Shown piece after piece: positions 1 through 8,482 of a stretch of 64,000 nucleotides of DNA; the stretch's first letter is position 1; the number at the start of each line of letters is the position of its first letter. Under the pieces are notes generated by a model. The model had not been told where the DNA came from. It made no database searches and was given only the letters and a program-made list of their open reading frames with translations. The position numbers were made by a program, and so were the translations under genes. Source of the DNA: Azospirillum sp. SYSU D00513 (GTDB taxonomy: Bacteria > Pseudomonadota > Alphaproteobacteria > Azospirillales > Azospirillaceae); contig NZ_JAFIQV010000019.1 in assembly GCF_017356015.1 (NCBI RefSeq), forward strand, positions 1 to 64,000, in the 5' to 3' direction.

Positions 1-89
1 CCGTCATCCCCGCGAAAGCGGGGATCCAGGAGTCCGCAGAACGAATGCTGTGGAAACGTCCTGGACCCCCGCTTTCGCGGGGGTGACGG
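1..89. repeat. REP-like inverted repeat
   Basis: Two 30-base arms (1-30 and 60-89) are inverted copies of each other with two mismatches, separated by 29 bases. Each arm also folds on itself around a CCCCGCGAAAGCGGGG core. This is the layout of the repetitive extragenic palindromes that are common between genes in proteobacteria. It lies outside any credible gene, next to the 3' end of the copper chaperone gene on the minus strand, and could act as a transcription end or mRNA-stabilising structure. The left arm begins at base 1, so the element may extend beyond the window. Confidence 0.8.
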
Positions 90-177
90 CTAAGTGGTTG
101 GATCCGTTGAACTTACCATGGCATTGGATGTGGGGAGCGGATTGCGCCGTCCGCCTCCATTCCCCAAAAGAAGCCCT

Positions 178-735
178 TTACTGGGGATGGGCGTGGCCGC
201 CGCCCTCATGGCCGCCCTGATGTCCGCCGCCATGACCGCCCTGGTGCCCGTCATGCGGTGCTGTGGCGCCGGCCGGTCCCATGGCGCCCGCGCGTTCCAC
301 GGAGACCTCGGCCGTGACGGCGCCGGCCTTCTCGAAGGTCAGCGTCAGGGGGAAGCGGCTGCCGACGGTCAGCGCCTGCTTCATGCCGATCAGCATCACG
401 TGGGTGCCGCCGGGGCGCAGCGTGACGGAGCCGCCCGCCGGGATGTCGATGGCCGGGACGGCCTGCATGACCATCACGCCCTTGTCCATGCTGTGGGTGT
501 GCAACTCCGCCCGCTCGGCGACCGGGCTGGAGGCGCCGAGGAGGCGGTCCGCCTCGCTTCCGGAGTTCTTCAGCGTGACGTAGGCGGCGCCCGTCGGTGC
601 CGAGGCGGTGCCCGCCCGCGCCCAGGCCTCCGTCACCGCGACCGTCCCGGCGGCGGCGGCCGTTCCGGCGGACAGCGGCAGGAGGAGGGCGGCGGCGAGG
701 ATGGCGCTGCGGGCGGCGTTGCGGCGGGTCGTCAT
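178..735 (-). CDS. Periplasmic copper chaperone PCu(A)C family protein
   Basis: A 185-residue protein that starts with a cleavable signal peptide (MTTRRNAARSAILAAALLLP, then an alanine-rich stretch). The PCu(A)C (DUF461) core follows. It contains the conserved metal-binding His/Met pattern: HTHSMDKGVMVM near residues 79-90 and THVMLIGMK about 20 residues later. The family binds Cu(I) in the periplasm and passes it to the CuA site of cytochrome c oxidase. The last 30 or so residues are a His/Gly-rich tail (HDGHQGGHGGGHQGGHEGGG), likely an extra metal-binding arm. The gene is divergent from flgB with about 220 bases between them. A multicopper oxidase lies 8 kb away, so copper handling recurs in the region. 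Confidence 0.88.
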   Translation of the reverse strand: MTTRRNAARSAILAAALLLPLSAGTAAAAGTVAVTEAWARAGTASAPTGAAYVTLKNSGSEADRLLGASSPVAERAELHTHSMDKGVMVMQAVPAIDIPAGGSVTLRPGGTHVMLIGMKQALTVGSRFPLTLTFEKAGAVTAEVSVERAGAMGPAGATAPHDGHQGGHGGGHQGGHEGGGHAHPQ

Positions 736-958
736 GGGGGTCGGCCTCGGCTTGTGGTCTGGCGGAGGGCGCGGTTCCCCGGTGTGAGGGGGATTGGCCG
801 CGCTTCCGGTGGCCGCACCTTATCACGGCGCTGGAGGGCGTCCAGAGCCGTCCCGTCGGGCGGGATTCATCCTTCATTAAGGAAGACGGCGGAACATGAG
901 GGCTGGTTTCTCCGTGCCGCCGTGCCTTCGCGCGGGGCCGCAATCCGGGACAGGGCCC

Positions 959-1366
959 ATGGACCTCGGCAACCTCGGCCTTTTCAAGCTGATGTCGCGC
1001 AAGATGGGATGGCTGACGCAGCGCCAGGAGGTGCTGTCGCAGAACATCGCCAACGCGGACACGCCGGAGTTCAAGGGCAGGGACCTGAAGCCCTTCTCCT
1101 TCCGCGACGCCCTGTCGGACGGACGGCGCATCCAGCCGGCGGCGACCAACGTCGCCCACCTCCAGGGCACGCGCGGCCCCGGCGGTATGGACAAGGAGCA
1201 GCGGGTCCGCAACCCGTACGAGACCGCGCCCGACGGCAACAACGTCGTGCTCGAAGAGCAGATGCTGAAGGTCAGCCAGACCACGATGGACTATCAGACC
1301 ATCACGAACCTGTACAAGAAGCAGGTCAACATGATCAGGACCGCCATCCGCAGCGGCGGCGGCTGA
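959..1366 (+). CDS. flgB: Flagellar basal-body rod protein FlgB
   Basis: A 135-residue proximal rod protein of the flagellar basal body. The rod N-terminal motif is clear (RQEVLSQNIANADTPEFKGRD), and the C-terminal helix ends in the usual way (TMDYQTITNLYKKQVNMIRTAIR). I chose ATG 959 because the homologous part begins MDLGNLGLFKL; an in-frame ATG at 896 would add 21 residues unlike any rod protein. It is the first gene of a same-strand flagellar run, flgB-flgC-fliE-fliQ-fliR-flhB, with gaps of 15-55 bases. FlgB assembles with FlgC, FlgF, FlgG and FliE. Confidence 0.95.
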   Translation: MDLGNLGLFKLMSRKMGWLTQRQEVLSQNIANADTPEFKGRDLKPFSFRDALSDGRRIQPAATNVAHLQGTRGPGGMDKEQRVRNPYETAPDGNNVVLEEQMLKVSQTTMDYQTITNLYKKQVNMIRTAIRSGGG

Positions 1367-1390
1367 GGGCGCTAAGGAGAGGGCACGGCC

Positions 1391-1801
1391 ATGGATCTCT
1401 ACAAGGCGATGGCGGTTTCGGCCGCCGGCATGAAGGCGCAGGGCACCCGGCTGAAGGTGATCGCGGAAAACCTCGCGAACGCCAACTCGACCGCGGAGAC
1501 TCCGGGCGACCTGCCGTACCGCCGCAAGGTCGTCGTGTTCCAGAACATGATGGACCGCCAGATGCAGGTGGACACCGTCCGGGTCGCCAAGGTGGACCTG
1601 GACAAGAAGGATTTCGAGCGGCGCTACGACCCCTCGCACCCCTCGGCCGACGCCGACGGCTACGTGCTGCTGCCGAACGTCAACTCGCTCGTCGAGGCGA
1701 TGGACATGCGCGAGGCGCAGCGCAGCTACGAGGCGAACCTCAACGTCATCGACAGCTCGCGCCAGATGCTGATGCGCACCATCGACATCCTGCGCACCTG
1801 A
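1391..1801 (+). CDS. flgC: Flagellar basal-body rod protein FlgC
   Basis: A 136-residue rod protein. The N-terminal MDLYKAMAVSAAGMKAQGTRLKVIAENLANANST motif region and the C-terminal VEAMDMREAQRSYEANLNVIDSSRQML are typical of FlgC. The start has a clear ribosome-binding site (AAGGAGAGGGCACGGCC before ATG). It lies 24 bases downstream of flgB and 56 upstream of fliE, so it is almost certainly in the same operon. It is exported through the flagellar type III apparatus, whose membrane parts are encoded just downstream. Confidence 0.95.
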   Translation: MDLYKAMAVSAAGMKAQGTRLKVIAENLANANSTAETPGDLPYRRKVVVFQNMMDRQMQVDTVRVAKVDLDKKDFERRYDPSHPSADADGYVLLPNVNSLVEAMDMREAQRSYEANLNVIDSSRQMLMRTIDILRT

Positions 1802-1857
1802 CGCCCGCACACCCGCACCCGCACGCGACACGCCTCCAAGGAAAGGGAGCCGATCCC

Positions 1858-2157
1858 ATGGTCAACGCCATCAACGCCGCCGCCGCCTACGCCAACACGG
1901 CCGCCAAGACCGCGGGAAGCGGCATGGCGCCGCGCGAGGGCCTGTCCTTCGGCGAGGTCCTGCAGGACGCGGCCAAGGACGCCATCGGCACCATGCAGAA
2001 GGGCGAGAAGATGACCGGCCTCGCCGCCGTCGGCCAGGCCGACCTGACCGACGTGGTGCAGGCCGTGACCAACGCCGAGGTCACGCTGCAGACCGTGACC
2101 AGCGTCCGCGACAAGGTGCTGAGCGCCTACCAGGAAATCCTGCGCATGCCGATCTGA
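1858..2157 (+). CDS. fliE: Flagellar hook-basal body protein FliE
   Basis: A 99-residue protein starting MVNAINAAAAYANTAAKT and ending in the conserved FliE tail (TNAEVTLQTVTSVRDKVLSAYQEILRMPI). FliE joins the MS ring to the rod. The start at ATG 1858 follows AAGGAAAGGGAGCC. The same frame stays open far upstream, which is an artefact of the high GC content: that stretch runs antisense through the copper chaperone gene and out of frame across flgB and flgC. Confidence 0.94.
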   Translation: MVNAINAAAAYANTAAKTAGSGMAPREGLSFGEVLQDAAKDAIGTMQKGEKMTGLAAVGQADLTDVVQAVTNAEVTLQTVTSVRDKVLSAYQEILRMPI

Positions 2158-2199
2158 CGGCGCGCCCGGACCAGACATCCCAGCCCTGAACCAACAGCC

Positions 2200-2502
2200 A
2201 TGACCGAGACCGACGTCATCGAGATCTGCCGGACGACCATCGTCACGCTCTGCATCGTGATGGGGCCGATCCTGGTCATCATGATGCTGGTCGGCACGGT
2301 GATCTCGGTCTTCCAGGCCGTCACCCAGATCAACGAGCAGACCCTGTCCATGGTGCCGAAGCTGCTGCTCACCTTCGGCCTGTCGATCCTGCTGATGCCC
2401 TTCATGCTGGGCGAGATGACGGAGTTCTTCCAGCGCGAGGTCGCCGACCGCATCGTCGCCATCGGCGCCGCCTCGCCCGGCAGCCCCGGGGCCGGCGGCT
2501 GA
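2200..2502 (+). CDS. fliQ: Flagellar export apparatus protein FliQ
   Basis: A 100-residue membrane protein with two hydrophobic segments (about residues 15-38 and 52-70). It carries the FliQ signature region VGTVISVFQAVTQINEQTLS followed by VPKLLLTF. FliQ forms the export gate with FliP and FliR in the basal-body membrane. It sits between fliE and fliR. fliP is not in the window, so the export genes are split in this genome. Confidence 0.94.
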   Translation: MTETDVIEICRTTIVTLCIVMGPILVIMMLVGTVISVFQAVTQINEQTLSMVPKLLLTFGLSILLMPFMLGEMTEFFQREVADRIVAIGAASPGSPGAGG

Positions 2503-2554
2503 CGCCCGCCGCCCGCCAGACGCCGCCCTTCGCCCCAGCCATGCCCCTTCGCGG

Positions 2555-3325
2555 ATGAACGCCCTCCAGCAGCTCCTGGGCGAGCAGATCTTCGTCTGGC
2601 TGCTCGTCTTCATGCGGGTGGGCAGCGCCTTCATGGTGATGCCGACGATCGGCGATGCCTTCGTGCCGGCGCGCGCGCGCCTGCTCTTCTCGCTGGTGGT
2701 CAGCGTGCTGGTGGCGCCGGTGCTGGCGGGGCAGCTTCCCCCCATGCCGGACCAAGTGTTCCGCCTCGCCGTGCTGCTGGCGGGGGAGATCACGGTCGGG
2801 CTGTTCCTCGGCACGGTGGCCCGGCTGCTGATGAGCGCGCTGGAGGTGGCGGGTGCGGTGATCGGCGTGCAGGCCGGCCTCGCCAACGCCCAGGTCTTCA
2901 ACCCGGCGCTGGCGAGCCAGGGGTCCCTGCCGGGCGCGCTGATGGGCTGGCTCGGGCTGCTGCTGATCTTCATCACGAACATGCACCACCTGCTGATCCT
3001 GGCGGTGGTGGACAGCTACGCGATGTTCGTGCCCGGCGCGCCGCTGCCGGTGGACGACATGGCGAACGCCATCGGCCAGCTCGTGGCGCGCAGCTTCCTG
3101 ATCGGCGTGCAGATGTCGGCACCCTTCCTCATCACCGGCATGCTGTTCGCGCTGGCGCTCGGCCTCTTGAGCAAGATGGCGCCGCAGATCCAGATCTTCT
3201 TCCTGTTCAACTCGCTCCAGGTGGCGCTGGGGCTGCTGCTGTTCGCGCTGACGCTGGGCGCGATGATGGCCTTCTGGCTCGGCCATTTCGAATCCGCCTT
3301 CGTGGAATTCCTCAAACCCATCTGA
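2555..3325 (+). CDS. fliR: Flagellar export apparatus protein FliR
   Basis: A 256-residue integral membrane protein with several hydrophobic segments. FliR-type motifs include FVWLLVFMRVGSAFMVMP at the N-terminus, ARARLLFSLVVSVLVAPVL, and the C-terminal SAPFLITGMLFALALGLLSK region. It is part of the FliPQR export gate. The ATG at 2555 begins MNALQQLLGEQIF. The stop is 15 bases before flhB, in line with coupled expression. Confidence 0.94.
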   Translation: MNALQQLLGEQIFVWLLVFMRVGSAFMVMPTIGDAFVPARARLLFSLVVSVLVAPVLAGQLPPMPDQVFRLAVLLAGEITVGLFLGTVARLLMSALEVAGAVIGVQAGLANAQVFNPALASQGSLPGALMGWLGLLLIFITNMHHLLILAVVDSYAMFVPGAPLPVDDMANAIGQLVARSFLIGVQMSAPFLITGMLFALALGLLSKMAPQIQIFFLFNSLQVALGLLLFALTLGAMMAFWLGHFESAFVEFLKPI

Positions 3326-3340
3326 CGGGAGGGTCCGGCC

Positions 3341-4420
3341 TTGTCCGAAGATGCGGATGAGACATCAAAAACAGAAGAACCGACACAGAAGAAGCTGGAC
3401 GAGGCCCACAAGCAGGGCCAGTTCCCGACCAGCCGCGAGGTCGCGAACTGGCTCGCGGTCGCGATCATGCTGGTCCTTCTGGTGTCGGTGATCCCGGGGA
3501 CCATGACGGGGCTGGCGCAGCGCCTGCACTTCTACCTGGAGCAGTTCAACGAGCTTCCCATGGACCGGGCGGGCGTGGGGGCCGTGCTGCGGCGCGTGGC
3601 CTACGACATCTTCTGGACGCTGTGGCTGCCCATGCTGCTGTTCTTCATGGCCGCGGTGATGAGCTCGATCGTGCAGACGGGCTGGCACATGTCCTGGCAG
3701 CTGCTCGTGCCGAAGTTCGAGAAGCTCAATCCGCTGGCCGGGCTCCAGAACATGTTCAAGCCGAGCACGCAGGGCGTGGAGCTGCTGAAGGGCATCGCCA
3801 AGATCGCCGTGGTGGGGATCGTCAGCTACCTGGCGCTCCAGCCGATGATGCATTCGGTCGAGCATTTCATCGGGCTGGACCTCATGCGGCTCGTGCTGGA
3901 GATGGAGGACCTGACCTACCGCCTGCTCGCCGGGGTGCTGGCGATCCTGACGGTGATCGTGGGGGCGGACGTCTTCTGGCAGCGCCACACCTACAGCCAG
4001 AAGATGCGGATGACCAAGCAGGAGGTGAAGGACGAGCACAAGCAGTCCGAAGGCGATCCCCAGGTCAAGGGGCGCATCCGCCAGATCCGCATGGAGCGCG
4101 CCCGCACCCGCATGATGGCGGCGGTGCCGGGTGCCGACGTGGTGGTCACCAACCCGACCCACTACGCCGTGGCGCTGAAATACGACCCCGACACGATGGC
4201 GGCCCCGGTCGTGCTGGCGATGGGCGTGGACGCCGTGGCGTTGAAGATCCGCGAGGTGGCGACGGAAAACGACATTCCCATCGTCGAGAACCCGCCTCTC
4301 GCCCGTGCGCTATACGCCACCTGCGATATCGACGACGAGGTGCCGTCCGAACATTATCGTGCGGTCGCGGAAGTGATTACCTATGTTTTCAAGCTGAAGC
4401 GGCGTCCGGTTCGGACCTGA
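3341..4420 (+). CDS. flhB: Flagellar export switch protein FlhB
   Basis: A 359-residue FlhB starting at TTG 3341 (SEDADETSKTEEPTQKKLDEA, the usual charged N-terminus) with GGGAGGGTCCGGCC just upstream. Four membrane segments lie in the first 210 residues. The cytoplasmic domain carries the autocleavage site NPTH (VVTNPTHYAVAL, near residue 270), which switches export from rod/hook to filament substrates. It is the last flagellar gene here; cckA follows 64 bases later. Confidence 0.95.
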   Translation: MSEDADETSKTEEPTQKKLDEAHKQGQFPTSREVANWLAVAIMLVLLVSVIPGTMTGLAQRLHFYLEQFNELPMDRAGVGAVLRRVAYDIFWTLWLPMLLFFMAAVMSSIVQTGWHMSWQLLVPKFEKLNPLAGLQNMFKPSTQGVELLKGIAKIAVVGIVSYLALQPMMHSVEHFIGLDLMRLVLEMEDLTYRLLAGVLAILTVIVGADVFWQRHTYSQKMRMTKQEVKDEHKQSEGDPQVKGRIRQIRMERARTRMMAAVPGADVVVTNPTHYAVALKYDPDTMAAPVVLAMGVDAVALKIREVATENDIPIVENPPLARALYATCDIDDEVPSEHYRAVAEVITYVFKLKRRPVRT

Positions 4421-4484
4421 GGGGCAAGCGGCCCGTCGGGGCCGGCCGGAACGCCGAGGCGGTGAAGCGCTTTTGGGAGTTCCG

Positions 4485-7016
4485 GTGGACGAAACCTCAT
4501 TCAACGACATCGGCCGTGCCCGCTCCCGCGCCGGTTCCGTGGGCGGTCCGGTGGGCGGCTTCGCCGACGGCGGGCCGGGCGGGACGCTCGCCCTGTTCGG
4601 GCTGGGGCTCCTGCTGCCGGCCGGCCTCGCCCTGGTCGCCGCCGGGCTGCTGCTGGACCAGGAGGCGGTCGCCTGGGCGGGCGGGCTCGCCGCCACCGTC
4701 GGGGCGGTGGGGCTGGCGGTCCGGCTCATCGCCATGCACCGCCGGGTGAACCGGTCGGGCGCGTTGCTGACCGGCGCGCTGGAGGGCTTGAGCGCCGGGC
4801 AGCTCGTCTGCGACGGCGGCGAGCAGCCGGCCTTCGTCAACGCCGCCTTCCGGGAACTCACGGGCTGGGTCGAGGGCGCCTCGGCGCTCGACACGCTGGA
4901 GCGGCAGTTCGCGGGCGATCCCGACAGCCTCGCCGAGTTCCGGCACCTGCACGAACGGGTGCGGGCCGGAAGGTCGGCGACGGCGGAGCTGATGGTCCCG
5001 CGCGGCGACCGCCCGCCGGAGTGGCGGCGCGTCCGCGCCATGCCCATCGCCGGCTTCCCCGGCGCCGTCCACTGGCGGGTCGAGGACATCACCGCCCGGC
5101 GCGAGCTGGAAATGGTGATGAACCGCGAGCAGGCCAAGCTCGTGGACTTCATGGACCATGCCCCGGTCGGCTTCTTCTCGGTGGACGAGGACGGGCGCTT
5201 CGTCTTCGCCAACGCCACCCTGGCCGGCTGGCTCGGAGCCTCGCCCTACGAGCTGATGGAGGGCGACCGCTTCCTGCACGACGTGCTGGCCCACCCGCCG
5301 GCGGGTGCGGCCCCCTACGACCTGATGGAGGGCGGCGGCACCGACCAGCGCGGCGAGGTGACCATGCGCCGGCTCGACGGCAGCGTGTTCGAGGCGTCGG
5401 TCGCGCAGACGGTGGTGCGGGCCGAGCAGGGGGGAGCGGTGCACACCCGCTCCGTCGTCCGCGACCTGACGCCGGAGCATGAGTGGCGGAAGGCGCTGCA
5501 CATCTCCGAGCAGCGCTTCCAGCGCTTCTTCGAGGAAGCCCCCATCGGCATCGCCCAGGTGAACGAGTCCGGGCATGTGGTCGAGTGCAACGAGGCCTTC
5601 GCGACGCTGATCGGCTGCAACTCCGCCGCGGTGGCCGGCCGCCCGATGGCCGACCTGATCGTGCCCGACGAGCGCGCCATGGTGGCCGAGCGGCTGCAGG
5701 CCGTGCTCGGCGGCGCCGACCCGGCGGCGCCGCTGGAGGTCCGCCTGTCGGTCGGCCGGGAGCTGATGGCCCAGCTCTACGCGCGCCGGCTCAACGCCGT
5801 GGGTGCCGAGGGCGGGGCCGGGCTGATCCTGCACTTCATCGACCTGACCGAGCGCAAGAGCCTGGAGGCGCAGTTCGCCCAGTCGCAGAAGATGCAGGCG
5901 GTGGGCCAGCTCGCCGGCGGCGTGGCGCACGACTTCAACAACCTGCTGACGGCGATGATCGGCTTCTGCGACCTGCTGCTGCTGCGGCACAAGCCGGGCG
6001 ACCAGTCCTTCAGCGACATCATGCAGATCAAGCAGAATGCCAACCGGGCGGCGAACCTCGTCCGTCAGCTCCTGGCCTTCTCGCGCCAGCAGACCCTCCA
6101 GCCGCGCATCATCAGCGTCACCGACGTGCTGGCCGAACTGGCGAGCCTGATGCGCCGGCTGATCGGCGAGAACATCGAGCTGAAGATGATCCATGGCCGG
6201 GACCTCGGCCTCGTCAAGGTGGACCAGAACCAGCTGGAGCAGGTGATCATCAACCTCGTGGTCAACGCGCGCGACGCCATGCCCGGCGGCGGGCGGCTGA
6301 CCATCGTCACCTCCAACCACAAGGTCGAGCGCGCCGAGCGCCGTGAGCATGAAACGGTTCCCCCCGGCGACTATGTCCTGGTGGAGGTCATCGACACCGG
6401 CACCGGCATCCCCAAGGAGAACCTCCAGCGCATCTTCGAGCCCTTCTTCTCCACCAAGGAGGTGGGGGCGGGCACCGGCCTGGGCCTTTCCACCGTCTAT
6501 GGCATCGTGCGGCAGACCGGTGGTTTCGTCTTCGTCGATTCCGAGCCGGGGGAAGGGGCGAAGTTCACCATCCTGCTGCCGCGCCACCAGGGCCAGCCCA
6601 AGCCGGTCGAGGCCGAGCCGCGGGAGCGCCGGGGCAGCGATCTCACGGGTTCCGGCACCATCATGCTGGTGGAGGACGAGGACGCCGTCCGCGTCTTCTC
6701 CGCCCGCGCCTTGCGCAACAAGGGCTACCATGTGCTGGAGGCCCGCAACGGCGAGGCGGCGCTCCAGCAGCTCGGCCCGGACGGGGACGGGGTGGACCTG
6801 CTGATCACCGACGTGGTGATGCCGCAGATGGACGGCCCGACGCTGGCCCGCCACGTCCGCGAGAAGCGTCCGGACATGAAGGTGATCTTCATTTCCGGTT
6901 ACGCCGAGGACCGGTTGGGCGAGATCGACGGCGTCGAGGTGGCGCATTTCCTGCCCAAGCCCTTTTCGCTGAAGCAGCTCGCCTCGAAGGTGAAAGAAGT
7001 GATGCGCGGAGCCTGA
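4485..7016 (+). CDS. cckA: Hybrid sensor histidine kinase CckA
   Basis: About 843 residues. Order: two N-terminal membrane segments (about residues 30-75), three PAS-like modules (about 85-200, 215-325, 345-455), the HisKA box with the phospho-acceptor His near 482 (QLAGGVAHDFNNLLTAM), the HATPase domain (NLVVNARDAM, DTGTGIPKENL, GTGLGLSTVYG), and a C-terminal receiver with its Asp near 776 (LLITDVVMPQMDG). This is the CckA layout: in alphaproteobacteria it phosphorylates ChpT and then CtrA, which controls the cell cycle and flagellar genes. I chose GTG 4485 because GGGAG lies five bases before it; a TTG at 4473 is the alternative. Placement next to flhB fits a CtrA-flagellum link. Confidence 0.9.
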   Translation: MDETSFNDIGRARSRAGSVGGPVGGFADGGPGGTLALFGLGLLLPAGLALVAAGLLLDQEAVAWAGGLAATVGAVGLAVRLIAMHRRVNRSGALLTGALEGLSAGQLVCDGGEQPAFVNAAFRELTGWVEGASALDTLERQFAGDPDSLAEFRHLHERVRAGRSATAELMVPRGDRPPEWRRVRAMPIAGFPGAVHWRVEDITARRELEMVMNREQAKLVDFMDHAPVGFFSVDEDGRFVFANATLAGWLGASPYELMEGDRFLHDVLAHPPAGAAPYDLMEGGGTDQRGEVTMRRLDGSVFEASVAQTVVRAEQGGAVHTRSVVRDLTPEHEWRKALHISEQRFQRFFEEAPIGIAQVNESGHVVECNEAFATLIGCNSAAVAGRPMADLIVPDERAMVAERLQAVLGGADPAAPLEVRLSVGRELMAQLYARRLNAVGAEGGAGLILHFIDLTERKSLEAQFAQSQKMQAVGQLAGGVAHDFNNLLTAMIGFCDLLLLRHKPGDQSFSDIMQIKQNANRAANLVRQLLAFSRQQTLQPRIISVTDVLAELASLMRRLIGENIELKMIHGRDLGLVKVDQNQLEQVIINLVVNARDAMPGGGRLTIVTSNHKVERAERREHETVPPGDYVLVEVIDTGTGIPKENLQRIFEPFFSTKEVGAGTGLGLSTVYGIVRQTGGFVFVDSEPGEGAKFTILLPRHQGQPKPVEAEPRERRGSDLTGSGTIMLVEDEDAVRVFSARALRNKGYHVLEARNGEAALQQLGPDGDGVDLLITDVVMPQMDGPTLARHVREKRPDMKVIFISGYAEDRLGEIDGVEVAHFLPKPFSLKQLASKVKEVMRGA

Positions 7017-7033
7017 CGGCTCCCCATATAAGG

Positions 7034-7056
7034 GCCGGCCCCGGAGAGGGGCCGGC
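7034..7056 (+). terminator. Stem-loop after cckA
   Basis: GCCGGCCCC and GGGGCCGGC form a perfect 9-bp stem around a GGAGA loop, 18 bases after the cckA stop. No run of T follows, so it may stabilise the mRNA 3' end or assist Rho rather than act as an intrinsic terminator. Confidence 0.5.
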
Positions 7057-7185
7057 AACCCCTGCAAACCCTCAATCCACCGTTTCCTCCGCCGCTCCCG
7101 CGCAAGCGGGAAACCGGGCGTTCCAGGGCCTTTTTCCGCCTTTTTCGAAGGGGGAGGGAGTTCCTGTTTCCGTTCCGGAAGAGGA

Positions 7186-7200
7186 GAACATCACGAGAAC
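7186..7200 (+). promoter_or_regulatory. LexA (SOS) box upstream of recA
   Basis: GAACATCACGAGAAC is an exact match to the alphaproteobacterial LexA site GAAC-N7-GAAC. It lies 89 bases before the recA start and just upstream of the predicted -35 box. A second, imperfect copy (GAAC-N7-GTAC, 7220-7234) overlaps the spacer and -10 region. Confidence 0.85.
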
Positions 7201-7208
7201 GTTTTCCC

Positions 7209-7237
7209 TTGGCGGAGGAGAACAAAACTGGTACGAT
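7209..7237 (+). promoter_or_regulatory. Predicted recA promoter
   Basis: TTGGCG (7209-7214) and TACGAT (7232-7237) are separated by 17 bases, a good sigma-70-type arrangement. The exact SOS box is upstream of the -35 and the imperfect one overlaps the -10, so LexA bound at either would hinder RNA polymerase. Confidence 0.55.
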
Positions 7238-7288
7238 GTGCCCCGTTGCAAGAGAACAGACCCTGTGGTCTAAGAAGGGGGGCCGGGC

Positions 7289-8368
<1,080 letters not shown>

Positions 8369-8394
8369 TCCTTCAAATCAGGTCCTGAACGACG

Positions 8395-8427
8395 AAAGCC
8401 CCTCTCCTCGCGGAGAGGGGCTTTTTT
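8395..8427 (+). terminator. Intrinsic terminator of recA
   Basis: GCCCCTCTCC / GGAGAGGGGC stem with a TCGC loop followed by TTTTTT, 27 bases after the recA stop. AAA upstream extends the pairing with the T run. Its A-rich 5' side also gives weak termination for the minus-strand oxidase gene that ends at 8483. Confidence 0.93.
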
Positions 8428-8482
8428 CGTGGCCGTTTTCAGCGCCCGTACCGCGGCGGCGCGGCCGGGCACCGACGATGCC

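Noticed and set aside
94..1857. Long plus-strand open frame leading into fliE
   Set aside because: It runs antisense through the copper chaperone and out of frame across flgB and flgC, with Arg/Gly/Ala-rich low-complexity translation. Only the part from ATG 1858 is fliE.
7160..7175. GTTC-N8-GTTC upstream of recA as another SOS box
   Set aside because: The spacing is eight, not the required seven bases.
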